Below are positions 35,397 to 45,283 of a stretch of 64,000 nt of DNA, in pieces; positions within the stretch are counted from its first letter, which is position 1; the number at the start of each line of letters is the position of its first letter. Under the pieces are notes generated by a model that saw only the letters and a program-made list of their open reading frames with translations, was not told the DNA's origin and did no database searches. The stretch comes from Hygrophila difformis. Taxonomy: Eukaryota > Streptophyta > Magnoliopsida > Lamiales > Acanthaceae. The stretch spans positions 20,716,976-20,780,975 of the forward strand of contig JAOANR010000004.1 in the NCBI GenBank assembly GCA_030278955.1. The letters run 5' to 3'. Made by a program: the position numbers and the translations under genes.

Positions 35397-35439
35397 CTTA
35401 TGAATCCTTAAGAAACAAGAACAACTGGTAAATTAGTGT

Positions 35440-35579
35440 CACCATACTCACATTTAGAGCTTGACTCTAAATGTGCAAATGATAAAAGAAAAAAAAATAA
35501 TACCAGATTTTCTTTTTATATTCATCATTCTATTCATGATATCACCATACTCACATTTAGAGATTTGCTCTAAATGTGA
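35440..35579. repeat. Two perfect hairpins with polypurine-like arms
   Basis: CACATTTAGAG/CTCTAAATGTG at 35449-35475 (11-bp stem) and TCACATTTAGAG/CTCTAAATGTGA at 35551-35579 (12-bp stem), both with 5-nt loops. Each is preceded by CACCATACT, giving two 20-bp direct repeats (35440, 35543) that nearly match the LTR/polypurine junction at 29567. They lie just upstream of the 1595-codon ORF. Confidence 0.85.
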
Positions 35580-35731
35580 ACATTTCAATGCTAACTGAGT
35601 CTAATTTAATCAGAAAATAACAGGAAATTCGAATTCAAAACATCATTAATCAAAGGCAAAACAAATAGTTCATCAGATTCAAAATATGGAACTACAAAGC
35701 ATGGTGTTTCTTATGACGTTCAACCTGTCAA

Positions 35732-36479
35732 TTACAAATGAGGAGGTGTCTCTGCCTCAATTCCAAATCTTTGAAACAGATTACAATGCTCAGAAACTAA
35801 GCACCTCATACAGTAAATTGACACGACTCCATAGGTATTCCTTGAGGGACCATGATTGTTATCATAATAGCTCCTAAGGTCACAAAGTCTCTTCTTGGGT
35901 TGTCCTTGAAAGGGTGTGATGAATTCCTCATAACTGGATAACCACCCTCTGACTTGAAGTCGAAGATCCTTGAGTCTTCGTCTATTCTTGCATAGAGGAG
36001 CGAAGAGCCAAATTCCCTTCTCTTGCTCTTCCCTTTCATCCTTGCTTAAGAGCATAAGAGCTTTTACATAGATGGATGGGGGGTGATTATCAGTAATTGC
36101 AGGTTTTAAGAGTTCAAACGCTGCTTGTTCATTCTTGTCTTTGACGAACAAACGCAATGCCTCATGTAACTGGTACATCCAATTGCCTGCATTTTTGCAG
36201 GTTTCAAGGAAAATGCTTTGTGTCTCTTCAAAAGTTCCCCATCCCCATGCTGTAAAGTCTTCAAGAGAAGCCTTTTTCAAGACTAAAGGATGATGAGTAG
36301 CTTTTTCGAGCTCTTTGCAGACCAGTTTACAATTAAAGACAGTCTCAAGGTGGTCAAACGCAAATCTTGATAGAATGTTTCCAAGAATCTCATAGGGAAG
36401 ATCTGTGATCTGAGTTTCCCCCGATCCAGATTTCTCTAGTGAAGTCCTTGGTTGCTTTGATGAGGTTCCAATTTCATAG
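35732..36479 (-). CDS. F-box protein, cargo copy 1
   Basis: The F-box lies at the N-terminus (LPYEILGNILSRFAFDHLET, then CKLVCKELEKA). Family knowledge says this binds SKP1 in an SCF ubiquitin ligase. Next come a helical middle similar to the Sel1-like part of At2g35280-type F-box proteins (NAGNWMYQLHEALRLFV) and a C-terminal CMRC with an upstream PFQGQ...C. The frame is open from 36499, but the likely exon starts at 36479 after acceptor CTTTATTCAG, phase 2. No first exon with a start is visible directly upstream, so it may use a distant leader exon. Intact. Substrate unknown. Confidence 0.8.
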
Positions 36480-36639
36480 CTGAATAAAGTTAAAAACAAA
36501 AATAGAATTAAAAACTAGAGAATGCAATTCATTAATGGAAATGGGATGTACAGCTTTGAATAATCCACATAATTCTCTGTCCCAAGACAAAAACACAAAA
36601 GATACAAGCAAAGAAAATATCAATCACTTGATTTCTAGA

Positions 36640-37393
36640 TTATTCTAATTCTAGTAATTCTTCTTCATTCTGATCTTCTTCTGCATTGTTCCATTGCTCC
36701 CATTCAAATAATATGCCTAGTTCGCCACTTGCTCTTCTGTATTGCTTGACATAATCAAACAGTTCACAAGGAATGCACTCCATCCTTTCATTAAAAGGTA
36801 ATTGCTGTCGCTCTTGGATAGAGTGATTCTTACAAAAACTCCTTTCCTCTTGATCAAGGAATGGGTTTGGGAACTTTTCACCATAAAGGAGCCAGTGGAG
36901 AACACTCATTTTTAAGAATAGAAGTTCAAAAGGATCTTGAGTCACAGATTTGATCAATTGAATTCCTTCCTCATCCAGCTGCGGATCTTGTTTGGAAAGC
37001 AGTAGAAAGGATCTTATGAAAGTGGTTGGTTTGTGTTTATCATCTAAACCAGGCTTAAGAATTTCATAAGCTTTTTCCTCATTTTTATCCTCGACAAAGG
37101 CTATCAATGCAGGCACAATATTAAACATATAATTGCCTGCATCCTGACATCTTTTAATGAATCTGACTTGGTTACTTGGATAAGCATCTCCTCTCCGAAC
37201 AACACAAGTTTCCAAATTAGCTCTCTTTAGAGCTAACGATGACCTGCTTGCTGAGAGAAATTGCTTAGAAGTTTCGGGCGCTCTAAAAAGTGCCTTTATG
37301 CTTTCCATTCCTAGTCTTGACAGAATGTCTCCCAGTAACTCTATTGGTAAATCAAGTAATTGAGTTTCCAAGAGTTGAGGGTTTTCGACATTT
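36640..37393 (-). CDS. F-box protein, cargo copy 2
   Basis: F-box (LPIELLGDILSRLGMESIKA), a helical middle (CQDAGNYMFNIVPALIAFVE, AYEILKPGLDD), then NPFLDQ, Cys and CIPC near the end. An acidic tail closes it. The exon probably starts at 37393 after TTTTCTTTTCAG, phase 2, reading NVENPQ. An internal ATG at 37371 could start a 243-aa protein without splicing. It is closest to copy 4 in its middle and C-terminal wording, so the two are probably a duplicate pair. Intact. No first exon seen within 190 bp upstream. Confidence 0.8.
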
Positions 37394-37584
37394 CTGAAAA
37401 GAAAATGAGAAAGAACACATAGTTCAGAGTTAAACTCAACATTTATGTGGCAATGAGACTAGATTTTATTAGCAAAGTCAGGCTACATTACATTGTACAA
37501 AATATCTGATCTAGTGACAGTTTCAAAGTTGAAAATTAGAAGACCTGTCACATACATCAATCTCTTTCTCTTTTGTCCAAAAGC

Positions 37585-38496
37585 TTATTCATCAATGCTA
37601 TAATTATCAAAGTTCTCCCCTGATGCCATCCTAAAGTCAGCTATGGCTCTTTTTGTGTCACAGCAGAGATAGCAGACATCGGCTGTATAGTATGATGACT
37701 TATGGAAGGTTTCCTGATCACGAACTTCTACAACACAGAATTCCCTATTTTCCTGCCCTAAGAATGGATTTGGGACATATTCCCATTCTGAAACTAGGGT
37801 GAGAAGATTGTATCTAAATTCATAACTGTTTAATCTGTCTCTTAAGATTGGACTAATTAAACGAAGTCCAGCTTCTATCTCTTCCCTAGAAGTTTTACTT
37901 AGGCAACATAAAGCTTTAAAATATTGGGAAATCTTAAAGTTATCTTTTATTCCTTCATCCAGGATCTGAAATGCCTTGGATCCTTTCCCTTGTATAAACA
38001 ATTCCAAGGCCTTGGGCAAATTCAGAATATGATTCTCAGCCTCTCTACAGGCATCTAGGAATTTGATTTTACCAGAGGATTCATTAGAAATTCTTTTAAA
38101 GGCTAGATCCTGTACATTAAATCTCCGAAGGACAATAGGATATTCTATGGCTATTGTGAATGTTGAACAGATTTGTTTACACTTGAGCAGATCTTCAAAG
38201 CTGCTCTGCCCTACTCGTGACAGAATCTCCCCAAGGACATCCAATGGAAGATCAGTCAGATGTAAAGCAGAGGACTCAGAAGGCTGCTCCTCACTGTTAT
38301 TTAGTCGAATTTTAAAGAAGAAGAATCAGTTGAAATTATACTCCAAGTTTTAAAATTAGAGAAGAACGACAGTGGATGAAAAACTTAAACCCTAATATGA
38401 GTAAAAACATTAAAATGCAGAATGTAACAACTTCAAACATCTGGAAGAAATGCGATGAAAAAATGAACGGAGAGCTTACGGGTTGTTGCTCGCCAT
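37585..38496 (-). CDS. F-box protein, cargo copy 3 (two exons)
   Basis: Exon 1 is only 17 nt (38480-38496; ATGGCGAGCAACAACCC, then donor GTAAGC). A 186-nt intron ends at TAAATAACAG, and exon 2 runs 38293-37585. The join is phase 2 and gives MASNNPEEQPS followed by the F-box LPLDVLGEILSRVGQSS, CKQICSTFTIA, then VPNPFLGQ, Cys and CYLCC. A TATA-like TATATAAG at 38641-38648 on the minus strand lies about 150 bp before the ATG, so it may have its own promoter inside the retroelement. Intact. Predicted SCF substrate adaptor, substrate unknown. Confidence 0.8.
38294..38479 (-). other. Intron of F-box copy 3
   Basis: GT-AG intron of 186 nt (donor GTAAGC, acceptor AATAACAG). Its presence inside an RNA-mobilised element means the transposed RNA was unspliced here. 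Confidence 0.7.
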
Positions 38497-38640
38497 TAGG
38501 ATTGTTCCTGAAGCTGAGTGTTTCTGAAGAAGAGTTTCGCAAATAGAGGAAGAAGAAGAACTTTAAAAATGGCGGTTTCTTCTCGAGAGAGAATATGAAA
38601 AGATATGAAAATGATTTGAAAAGATAAGGAGGTTATAGGT

Positions 38641-38648
38641 CTTATATA
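38641..38648 (-). promoter_or_regulatory. TATA-like box for F-box copy 3
   Basis: Minus strand TATATAAG about 145-150 bp before the 17-nt exon. Position fits a plant core promoter; no direct proof. Confidence 0.4.
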
Positions 38649-39136
38649 AAACAATGGGCTGGCCTAGTTAAAGAATAAAAAATAGGGTACTCAAGTACTT
38701 AGAGTGTATTCACTCATTCTAGACCTGCTACATCAGTGAGTCTGGTTATTGATTTAAAAATTGAGTTAAAGAACTCAAACAACATAAATTGGATAAAATT
38801 GGATTGGTTGAAAACAAAGCGAGAGGTAATCATTGAAAAGGATTAAGACTTCTAAACTTAATATTAAGTCTGGTTAAATCTTCTTCACCAGATTCATCTT
38901 AATGCCTAACAAAAATCCACCCTTAGCTTATTTATTTAAAGATTACCAATTCTTCCATCTAATTCCTGATTTCCAGTTTCATCTTTAATTCATTTTTGAA
39001 TGAGTAAAGAAACTGATCATACAAGATAGAAAAGTAGGAGAATTGTAATACATGGAGTCCAAATGATCCAAAATACATCAAAATATCCAGAAATTACAAA
39101 CATATAAAATACTATAGAATTTCTAGCTCTAACTGC

Positions 39137-40228
39137 TCAGGGGTCAATTTCCTCATCATCGGAGTCGGTCCACATGAACTCATCAGGAAACACTTCACCA
39201 CAATACAGTCTAAACTGCCTCACCATGTCAAAGAATTGACATGGGATACAGTCCATCCTGATGTGTGGTGGTAGTAAGACTCGAACCTGCAAGGTGTGAT
39301 CCTTACAGTAGCTCATCTCTGGTTGCCCTAGAAAAGGATTTGGAAGTTGAGGAATATGGGTGAACCAATGAAAAAGATAGATTTTGATGAAAACCACTTC
39401 TAAAACATCAGAAGCTACTGTTTGGACCAACTCTAGTCCTTCTTCAATCCACTTATCCTCTTGTTTTGTTAATAGGAGCATCGTCTTGAGCAGAATAGTA
39501 GGTTCATGCCCATCATCTAGTCCTGGCTTGAGGATTTCATATGCCTTCTTCTCATCTCTTTCCTCCACAAACGCCTTTAATGCAGGTTCAATGTTGAACA
39601 TGAAGTTCCCTGCATTTTGACATTCTCGAATGAATCTTTTCTGATTGTCCGGATAAACGTCCTCTCTCCACCTCATACACGATTCCAAGTCCACTCTCTT
39701 GTAAACAAGATGGGTTTTGCTTGCCTGGTAAAATAATGGAGAGACTTCTGCTATCCTGAAAAGCTCTCTAACATTGTCTTTTCCGATTCTTGATAGAACA
39801 TCCCCCAACAACTCAGTGGGTAAATGGGATATTTGAGTCCCAATGCGCTGTGGATTCCTAGCATTTCTGTTTCCAGAAAATAATATGATAAGGAATACAG
39901 GGGAATACTTTTATGATGGAACCAAAATTTTCAAAATGGGAGTTTCATTCCTAATATGAAGTTCCAAAGTCTCATATGGATAATGCATCAGTTACAAACT
40001 AAAAATTTCAGAAAAAATTCTCTGGATTAATGAGTGTAAAGAAACGGCTCTTAGTTATGAGGAATCTTAAATGATTAATGTTTCCGTTTTCTACAGCCAT
40101 TCCCTAAAAAAATAGAATCATGAACCCTAGGTCTAGAAATGCAATCTGACAACATGCTTTGCAAAATAGAACTAAGAATAAAAGAAAGAAAGGATGAACG
40201 AGATTGCTTACGGATTGTTCTCGGCCAT
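39137..40228 (-). CDS. F-box protein, cargo copy 4 (two exons)
   Basis: Exon 1 is again 17 nt (40212-40228; ATGGCCGAGAACAATCC, donor GTAAGC). The 345-nt intron ends at GGAAACAG and exon 2 runs 39866-39137. The spliced start MAENNPNARNPQ lines up with MAAAAPNARTS of copy 5, which supports the splice. F-box LPTELLGDVLSRIGKDN; middle CQNAGNFMFNIEPALKAFVE and AYEILKPGLDD; then LPNPFLGQ, Cys and CIPC; acidic end. Intact. A weak TATA-like GATAAAAATA lies at 40361-40370. Confidence 0.82.
39867..40211 (-). other. Intron of F-box copy 4
   Basis: 345-nt GT-AG intron with the same donor (GTAAGC) and phase as in copy 3. Confidence 0.7.
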
Positions 40229-40601
40229 GTTCTTGCTTATGAGAATGGTTGAGAGCGATAAAAATGGTGTATGGCGATTTCTTCTTGAGTAAGAGAAGAA
40301 AATCTGACGAAAATTTTTGAAATGACAAGTGAGAGGAATGACTGCAAGGACAGAGACGCCTATTTTTATCTAAGGACTGCAGGGGTCAAGATAGTAAATC
40401 TTGTCTCTGCAGGGAGTAATGATTAAGCCTAGAATAACCCTATTTTGAAGATTTTTATTTAAAAGTAAAGATAAAAATCTAATGTAAAGGATAAGATCAA
40501 TCAAATTGTTTCCTTTTTATAAAAATGAAGCGAGGAGTATATATAAAGCAACACCAAAAGGAGTTAGTATTTAGATACAAATTAAGAGATTACATAATCG
40601 A

Positions 40602-41342
40602 TCAGTTTGAATCTGAATCAGTTTCTAATTCTGACTCAGATTCAATTACATGCTCATTAAAACTTTCTCTTAATCTCCTAATTAAACTAGTAACCTCACA
40701 ACACAAACAATCAATGTTTGTGGCACCATAGTTAAAGTGTGGAGGTTCCCTAACTAAGTCCCTACTGTGTGGCGCTAAATAATCACAGTACTCGCGATGT
40801 CCTTGCCCCTTAAAGGGATTAGGCTCCTCTTCGCTTTCATTGAATAACTTGCTGATCTTCGCCTCCATCTTGCGGATATGATTTTCATCTTTAAAGATTG
40901 ATCCGAGAAGATACAATCCCTCATCAATTTCCTCAAGGCTCTCCAAACTCAAAAGAATGAAGGCCTTGATAAAGATTGAGGGATGATGATTATCATCGAC
41001 TCCAGGCTTAAGGACTTCAAAAGCGGCTTCCTTGAGCCCTGTATTGCAGAATCTCAAGAGTGCAGGTTCTAGCTTCAGCATGAAATTTCCCGCCTCTCTG
41101 CATCTTCGAAGTATTCGGATGTAATGAGAGTCAAGTGTCCTCTCTGCAGTCATCCTCCTTTCCACATTTGCCCTCCTCCATACTATAGGCGCCATAGTTG
41201 CTTTGGCGAACTTTTTGCAGGTTGGGGCTAACCTGGCTACATCCTTCATCTCTTCTCTTCCCAACCTTGAGAGAATATCTCCCAAGATTTCTTCAAGAAT
41301 GTCTAGAATGGATGTTCTAGCATTTGGAGCTGCTGCGGCCAT
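40602..41342 (-). CDS. F-box protein, cargo copy 5 (single exon)
   Basis: A 246-aa frame starting MAAAAPNARTSILDILEEIL, with the F-box ILGDILSRLGREEMKDVARL and CKKFAKAT, a middle part CREAGNFMLKLEPALLRFC, FEVLKPGVDDNHHPSIFIKA, then EPNPFKGQ, Cys and CLCC, and an acidic Ser/Asp/Glu tail. It is the first cargo gene after integrase and has no intron where copies 3 and 4 have one. A TATA box (TATAAAA, 41423-41429) lies about 85 bp upstream, and beyond it is a set of hairpins related to the LTR U3. Intact; substrate unknown. Confidence 0.83.
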   Translation of the reverse strand: MAAAAPNARTSILDILEEILGDILSRLGREEMKDVARLAPTCKKFAKATMAPIVWRRANVERRMTAERTLDSHYIRILRRCREAGNFMLKLEPALLRFCNTGLKEAAFEVLKPGVDDNHHPSIFIKAFILLSLESLEEIDEGLYLLGSIFKDENHIRKMEAKISKLFNESEEEPNPFKGQGHREYCDYLAPHSRDLVREPPHFNYGATNIDCLCCEVTSLIRRLRESFNEHVIESESELETDSDSN

Positions 41343-41422
41343 TCTATCTTTTGAATATGGTTTTAAGATAATTTCTCAGGATGGAAATGTTTGAGATGAA
41401 AGAAGAGGAGGATTCGACTAGA

Positions 41423-41429
41423 TTTTATA
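41423..41429 (-). promoter_or_regulatory. TATA box for F-box copy 5
   Basis: Minus strand TATAAAA in CTATAAAATC, about 80 bp before the ATG at 41342, with U3-like hairpins further upstream. Confidence 0.5.
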
Positions 41430-41566
41430 GCAGAAAAACTAAATTCTGCCATAATTACTGGCGGTTGAAACGACGTGATGGTTAGTGTACGAGAAGAAGA
41501 AGAGTCTGAAAAGGGTATTTTGGTCTTTGAGAAGTTTGAAAATCTATCCGTTCAAAATTCCCAGAC

Positions 41567-41830
41567 TCTCGCTCTGTCGATTGTCATTGCGTGGGTATAA
41601 AAATCCTTTTCTCGCTTTGTTAATTACAAAGCGAGAAAACATTCTTGTACAATTCCCAGAGTAAAATAGTCTCGCTTTGTTTTTCGACAAAGCGTAGACA
41701 CCAAACTCTTATTCCTTAACAAATTATAATTTTGACAGAATAAAAATTTGAACTGATCACCTCGCATCATAACTTTTACAAAGCGTGAGTAAGAGTAATT
41801 CATTTTTAACTCACGCTTTGACAAAATTAC
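41567..41830. repeat. U3-like hairpin cluster before F-box copy 5
   Basis: TTTTCTCGCTTTGT/ACAAAGCGAGAAAA at 41607-41639 (perfect 14-bp stem, 5-nt loop); GTCTCGCTTTGT with ACAAAGCGTAGAC at 41669-41699 (one-base bulge); CAAAGCGTGAGT/ACTCACGCTTTG at 41779-41820 (12-bp stem). The core matches the LTR hairpin at 29040-29072. Confidence 0.85.
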
Positions 41831-42078
41831 AGAAGCGTGGCCTCAGGATCCATTCATACTCCATTTTCCAAACACTTAATACTCAAAAACCTGTTTGAAG
41901 ATTCATGTCTCTTCCTCCTTCATTCCATCACCGCTTCATTTCTCGAATTCCTGAAAATAAAGAATAAAAGAATTAAAGATGAAAATAAATCTAAAGAAAA
42001 GGGAAATACTACTCAGTTAACCTGGGTAGTATCCACCCCCTATATTTATTTATTTTTTTTTTTTTAGAAAACAGAAAA

Positions 42079-43860
42079 CTAAGGATTATCCAAATATTCA
42101 GTTTGGATATTTAGATCTTGTTGGCCAATATATTCCTTTAGCCTGTGTCCATTTACAGTCTTTTCTCCTTCATTGAGCATAATTGTCACTGATCCATTGT
42201 CATGAACAGCTACAACAGGAAATGGTCCTGTCCACCTTGATCTGAGCTTACCTGGAAATAACTTCAAACGAGAATTATAAAGCAAAACCAATTGACCAAC
42301 AGAAAATTCTTTATGTTTAATTTTTGAATCATGAATTTTCTTAGTTCGATCTTTATAAATCTTGCTGCTTTCATATGCTTCCAATCTCATCTCTTCTAGT
42401 TTAGACAGATCAAACTTCCTCTTATCTTGTCCTGACTGAAGATCCATGTTGAGCATTTTAATGGCCCAATATGCTCTATGTTCTAACTCAACTGGAAGAT
42501 GACATACTTTTCCAAAAACTAATCTGTAGGGAGACATTCCTATAGGAGTTTTAAAAGCAGTTCTGTAAGCCCATAAAGCATCATCTAACTTCTTTGACCA
42601 GTCTTTTCTTGTAATGTTCACAGAAGCTTGTAGAATGTGCTTAATTTCCTTATTAGATACCTCCACCTGTCCACTTGTCTGAGGATGATATGGTGATCCA
42701 ACTTTATGATGAACACCATACTGCTTCAGTAATTTCTCAAAGAGTTTATTCACAAAGTGAGATCCTCCATCAGATATAATGGCACGAGAGGCTCCAAACC
42801 TGGTAAAAATATTCTTCTGTAGAAATTTAGTAACTTGTTTAGCTTCATTATTGGGTAAGGCTACTGCTTCTACCCATTTTGAAACATAATCAACAGCTAC
42901 TAAAATATAATGATTACCAAAAGATGGGGGAAATGGTCCCATAAAGTCAATTCCCCAGACATCAAATATTTCTACTTCTAAAATCCCCTTTTGAGGCATT
43001 TCTTCTCTCATTGAAATGTTTCCCAATCTTTGACATCTATCACACATCTTTATAAATTTCTGGGAATCCAAAAAGATAGTTGGCCAGTAAAACCCACAGT
43101 CTAGAACTTTTCCAGCAGTCCTAGCAGGACCATGATGGCCTCCTAAAGGGTTCTCATGACACTTTCTGACAATTTGGAAACCTTCTTTTTCATGAACACA
43201 GCGCCTAATAACCTGGTCTGAACAAAACTTGAATAAAAAGGGGTCATCCCAATAGTACTTCTGAATTTCTCTGAAAAACCTCGACTTCTGATGAGAGTCT
43301 TTAAATTTTGGGACAATCTTGCAAGCTAGATAATTAGCAAAATCTGAAAACCAAGGACAATCAAATTGATGCAACTGCAAAGCATACAATTGTTCATCTG
43401 GGAATTTATCATTTACAACTTCCTCCTTCTCTGTTTTCTCCTCCAATCTAGAAAGGTGGTCTGCTACTCCATTATCTTTTCCTTTTCTATCCTTGATAAT
43501 AATGTCAAATTCTTGTAGAAGTAAAACCCATCTTATCAGCCTCGGTTTGGCTTCTTGCTTTGAGAAAAGATATCGTAATGCAGAATGATCCGTGTAAACT
43601 ATAGTTTGGGCTCCAATAAGATACTGTCTGAACTTATCAAAGGCAAAAACTACAGCATACATTTCCTTCTCTGTAGTGGTGTAGTTTATCTGGGCATCAT
43701 TAAGAGTATGGCTAGCATAATAGATAACATGATGTTTGCCTTCTTTGTGTTGCCCCAATACTGCTCCTACTGCATTCTCACTTCCATCGCACATAAGCTC
43801 AAAAGGTAGACTCCAATCAGGAGACTGAACTATAGGTGCAGTGATTAATTTCTCCTTCAA
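42079..43860 (-). pseudogene. pol: Athila-like RNase H and integrase (open 593 codons)
   Basis: RNase H part: [48 protein letters not shown]. Integrase part: zinc region ([18 protein letters not shown]), catalytic core with [27 protein letters not shown] and [12 protein letters not shown] for the D,D,E triad, and a C-terminal GPFPVV domain ending near the stop at 42079. Catalytic residues look present. The frame is separated from RT by a stop and a deletion of roughly 30 codons at 43857-43860, so it cannot be made as part of a complete polyprotein from this copy. Confidence 0.88.
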
Positions 43861-44642
43861 AGTCTTGCTATCTTAGAAAAGTCCTTAATAAACCTTCTAT
43901 AAAAACCAGCATGACCAAGAAAACTCCTTACTGCCTTAATTGTTTTAGGTGGTGGTAGATTTGCTATTACAGAAACCTTAGCCTTATCTACTTCTATTCC
44001 TGCTCTAGATACTTTGTGTCCCAGGACAATTCCTTCTTGAACCATAAAATGACACTTTTCCCAGTTAAGAACTAAGTTAGTGTCCTCACATCTCTGCAAA
44101 ATTTTTGACAAATTTTTTAAAGAATCTTCAAAGTCAGTTCCATGAACAGTAAAATCATCCATAAACACTTCAATGCATTTTTCAATAAAATCAGAGAAAA
44201 TACTCATCATGCATCTTTGAAATGTAGCAGGAGCATTACATAATCCAAAAGGCATTCTTCTATAAGCAAATGTTCCATATGGGCATGTAAAAGTTGTTTT
44301 CTCATGATCTTCACTAGCAATAACTATTTGATTATAGCCTGAATAACCATCTAGAAAACTGTAAAATGGTTTACCTGACAATCTTTCTAACATTTGATCA
44401 ATGAATGGTAAAGGAAAATGATCTTTTCTTGTGGCAGTGTTTAATTTTCTATAGTCAATGCAAACTCTCCAACCAGTTACTGGTCTTGTTGCTACTTCAT
44501 CACCATGTTCATTTGTCACAATACAAATCCCACCCTTTTTGGGTACAACTTGTGTTGGACTCACCCATTTACTATCAGAGATAGGATAGATTATACCTGC
44601 ATCAAGTAGCTTGATTACCTCCTTCTTGACAACTTCCTGCAT
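43857..44642 (-). pseudogene. pol: Athila-like reverse transcriptase
   Basis: Starts MQEVVKKEVIKLLDAGIIYP and includes WVSPTQVVPKKGG, CIDYRKLNTATRKDHFPLPF, DGYSGYNQI, the FMDD active site (EVFMDDFTVHG) and [18 protein letters not shown], all typical of Ty3/gypsy RT. At the start, the frame joins the protease-side ORF only through an apparent deletion at 44642-44651. At the end, a stop follows SKIARL where the RT connection to RNase H is shortened. Confidence 0.9.
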
Positions 44643-44650
44643 TGGTGGGT

Positions 44651-45283
44651 TTAGCCTCCTTTGTGGTTGTCTGAAATTATTACCGGAAGCTTCTTTTTGT
44701 CTGCCAAGAAGGCATACTTAAGATGTTCTGGCAATACTTTAAGCTCAAGCTCAGGTGGGTTCTCTATTGATGGAGTTAATCTGCTTCGAGTTTGTACTTC
44801 CATCTTTAAATCAGATCCTTTCTCAGAAGGGTCTGTTTTATCAATGTCATCCTCAGATTGCTCTGAAGATGGCATATCCTCACTTTCTGATCCATCCTTG
44901 ATTTCACCAGTCTCAGGATCAGCGAATCTAACCGCACACAAGTAAGCAAAAGTAGCATCTTTAGCATTTGTGAGTGGGGTGAGATTGTTCTCAGTTACAT
45001 CAGTGGTAAAGAGATTATAGTAATCAAAAAGATTTCCCCCCTCCATAGTACTATCTTCTAATTCATTCCCCGCTACATTGGTTTCAAAAGCGTTAAAAGG
45101 ATATGTTGACATCTTCATCATGTCAAAAGTGACCTCCTGGTTATCAACATGAAGCTTCACTATGCCATTCTTTGCATCAATCATGGCTCCTGCAGTCACC
45201 AGAAAAGGCCTTCCCAATATGATAGGAATTCTGACATTTTCGTCGATATCAAGAATGACAAAGTCAGCTGGAAAACAAAGGCC
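44651..45283 (-). pseudogene. pol: Athila-like protease C-terminal part and linker
   Basis: It continues the protease after the stop at 45284 (DFVILDIDENVRIPIILGRPFL), with ILGRPFL as the usual end of the retropepsin fold, then an acidic linker (SEDMPSSEQSEDDIDKTD) and VIISDNHKGG. A stop at 44649-44651 and lost sequence separate it from RT. Confidence 0.8.
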
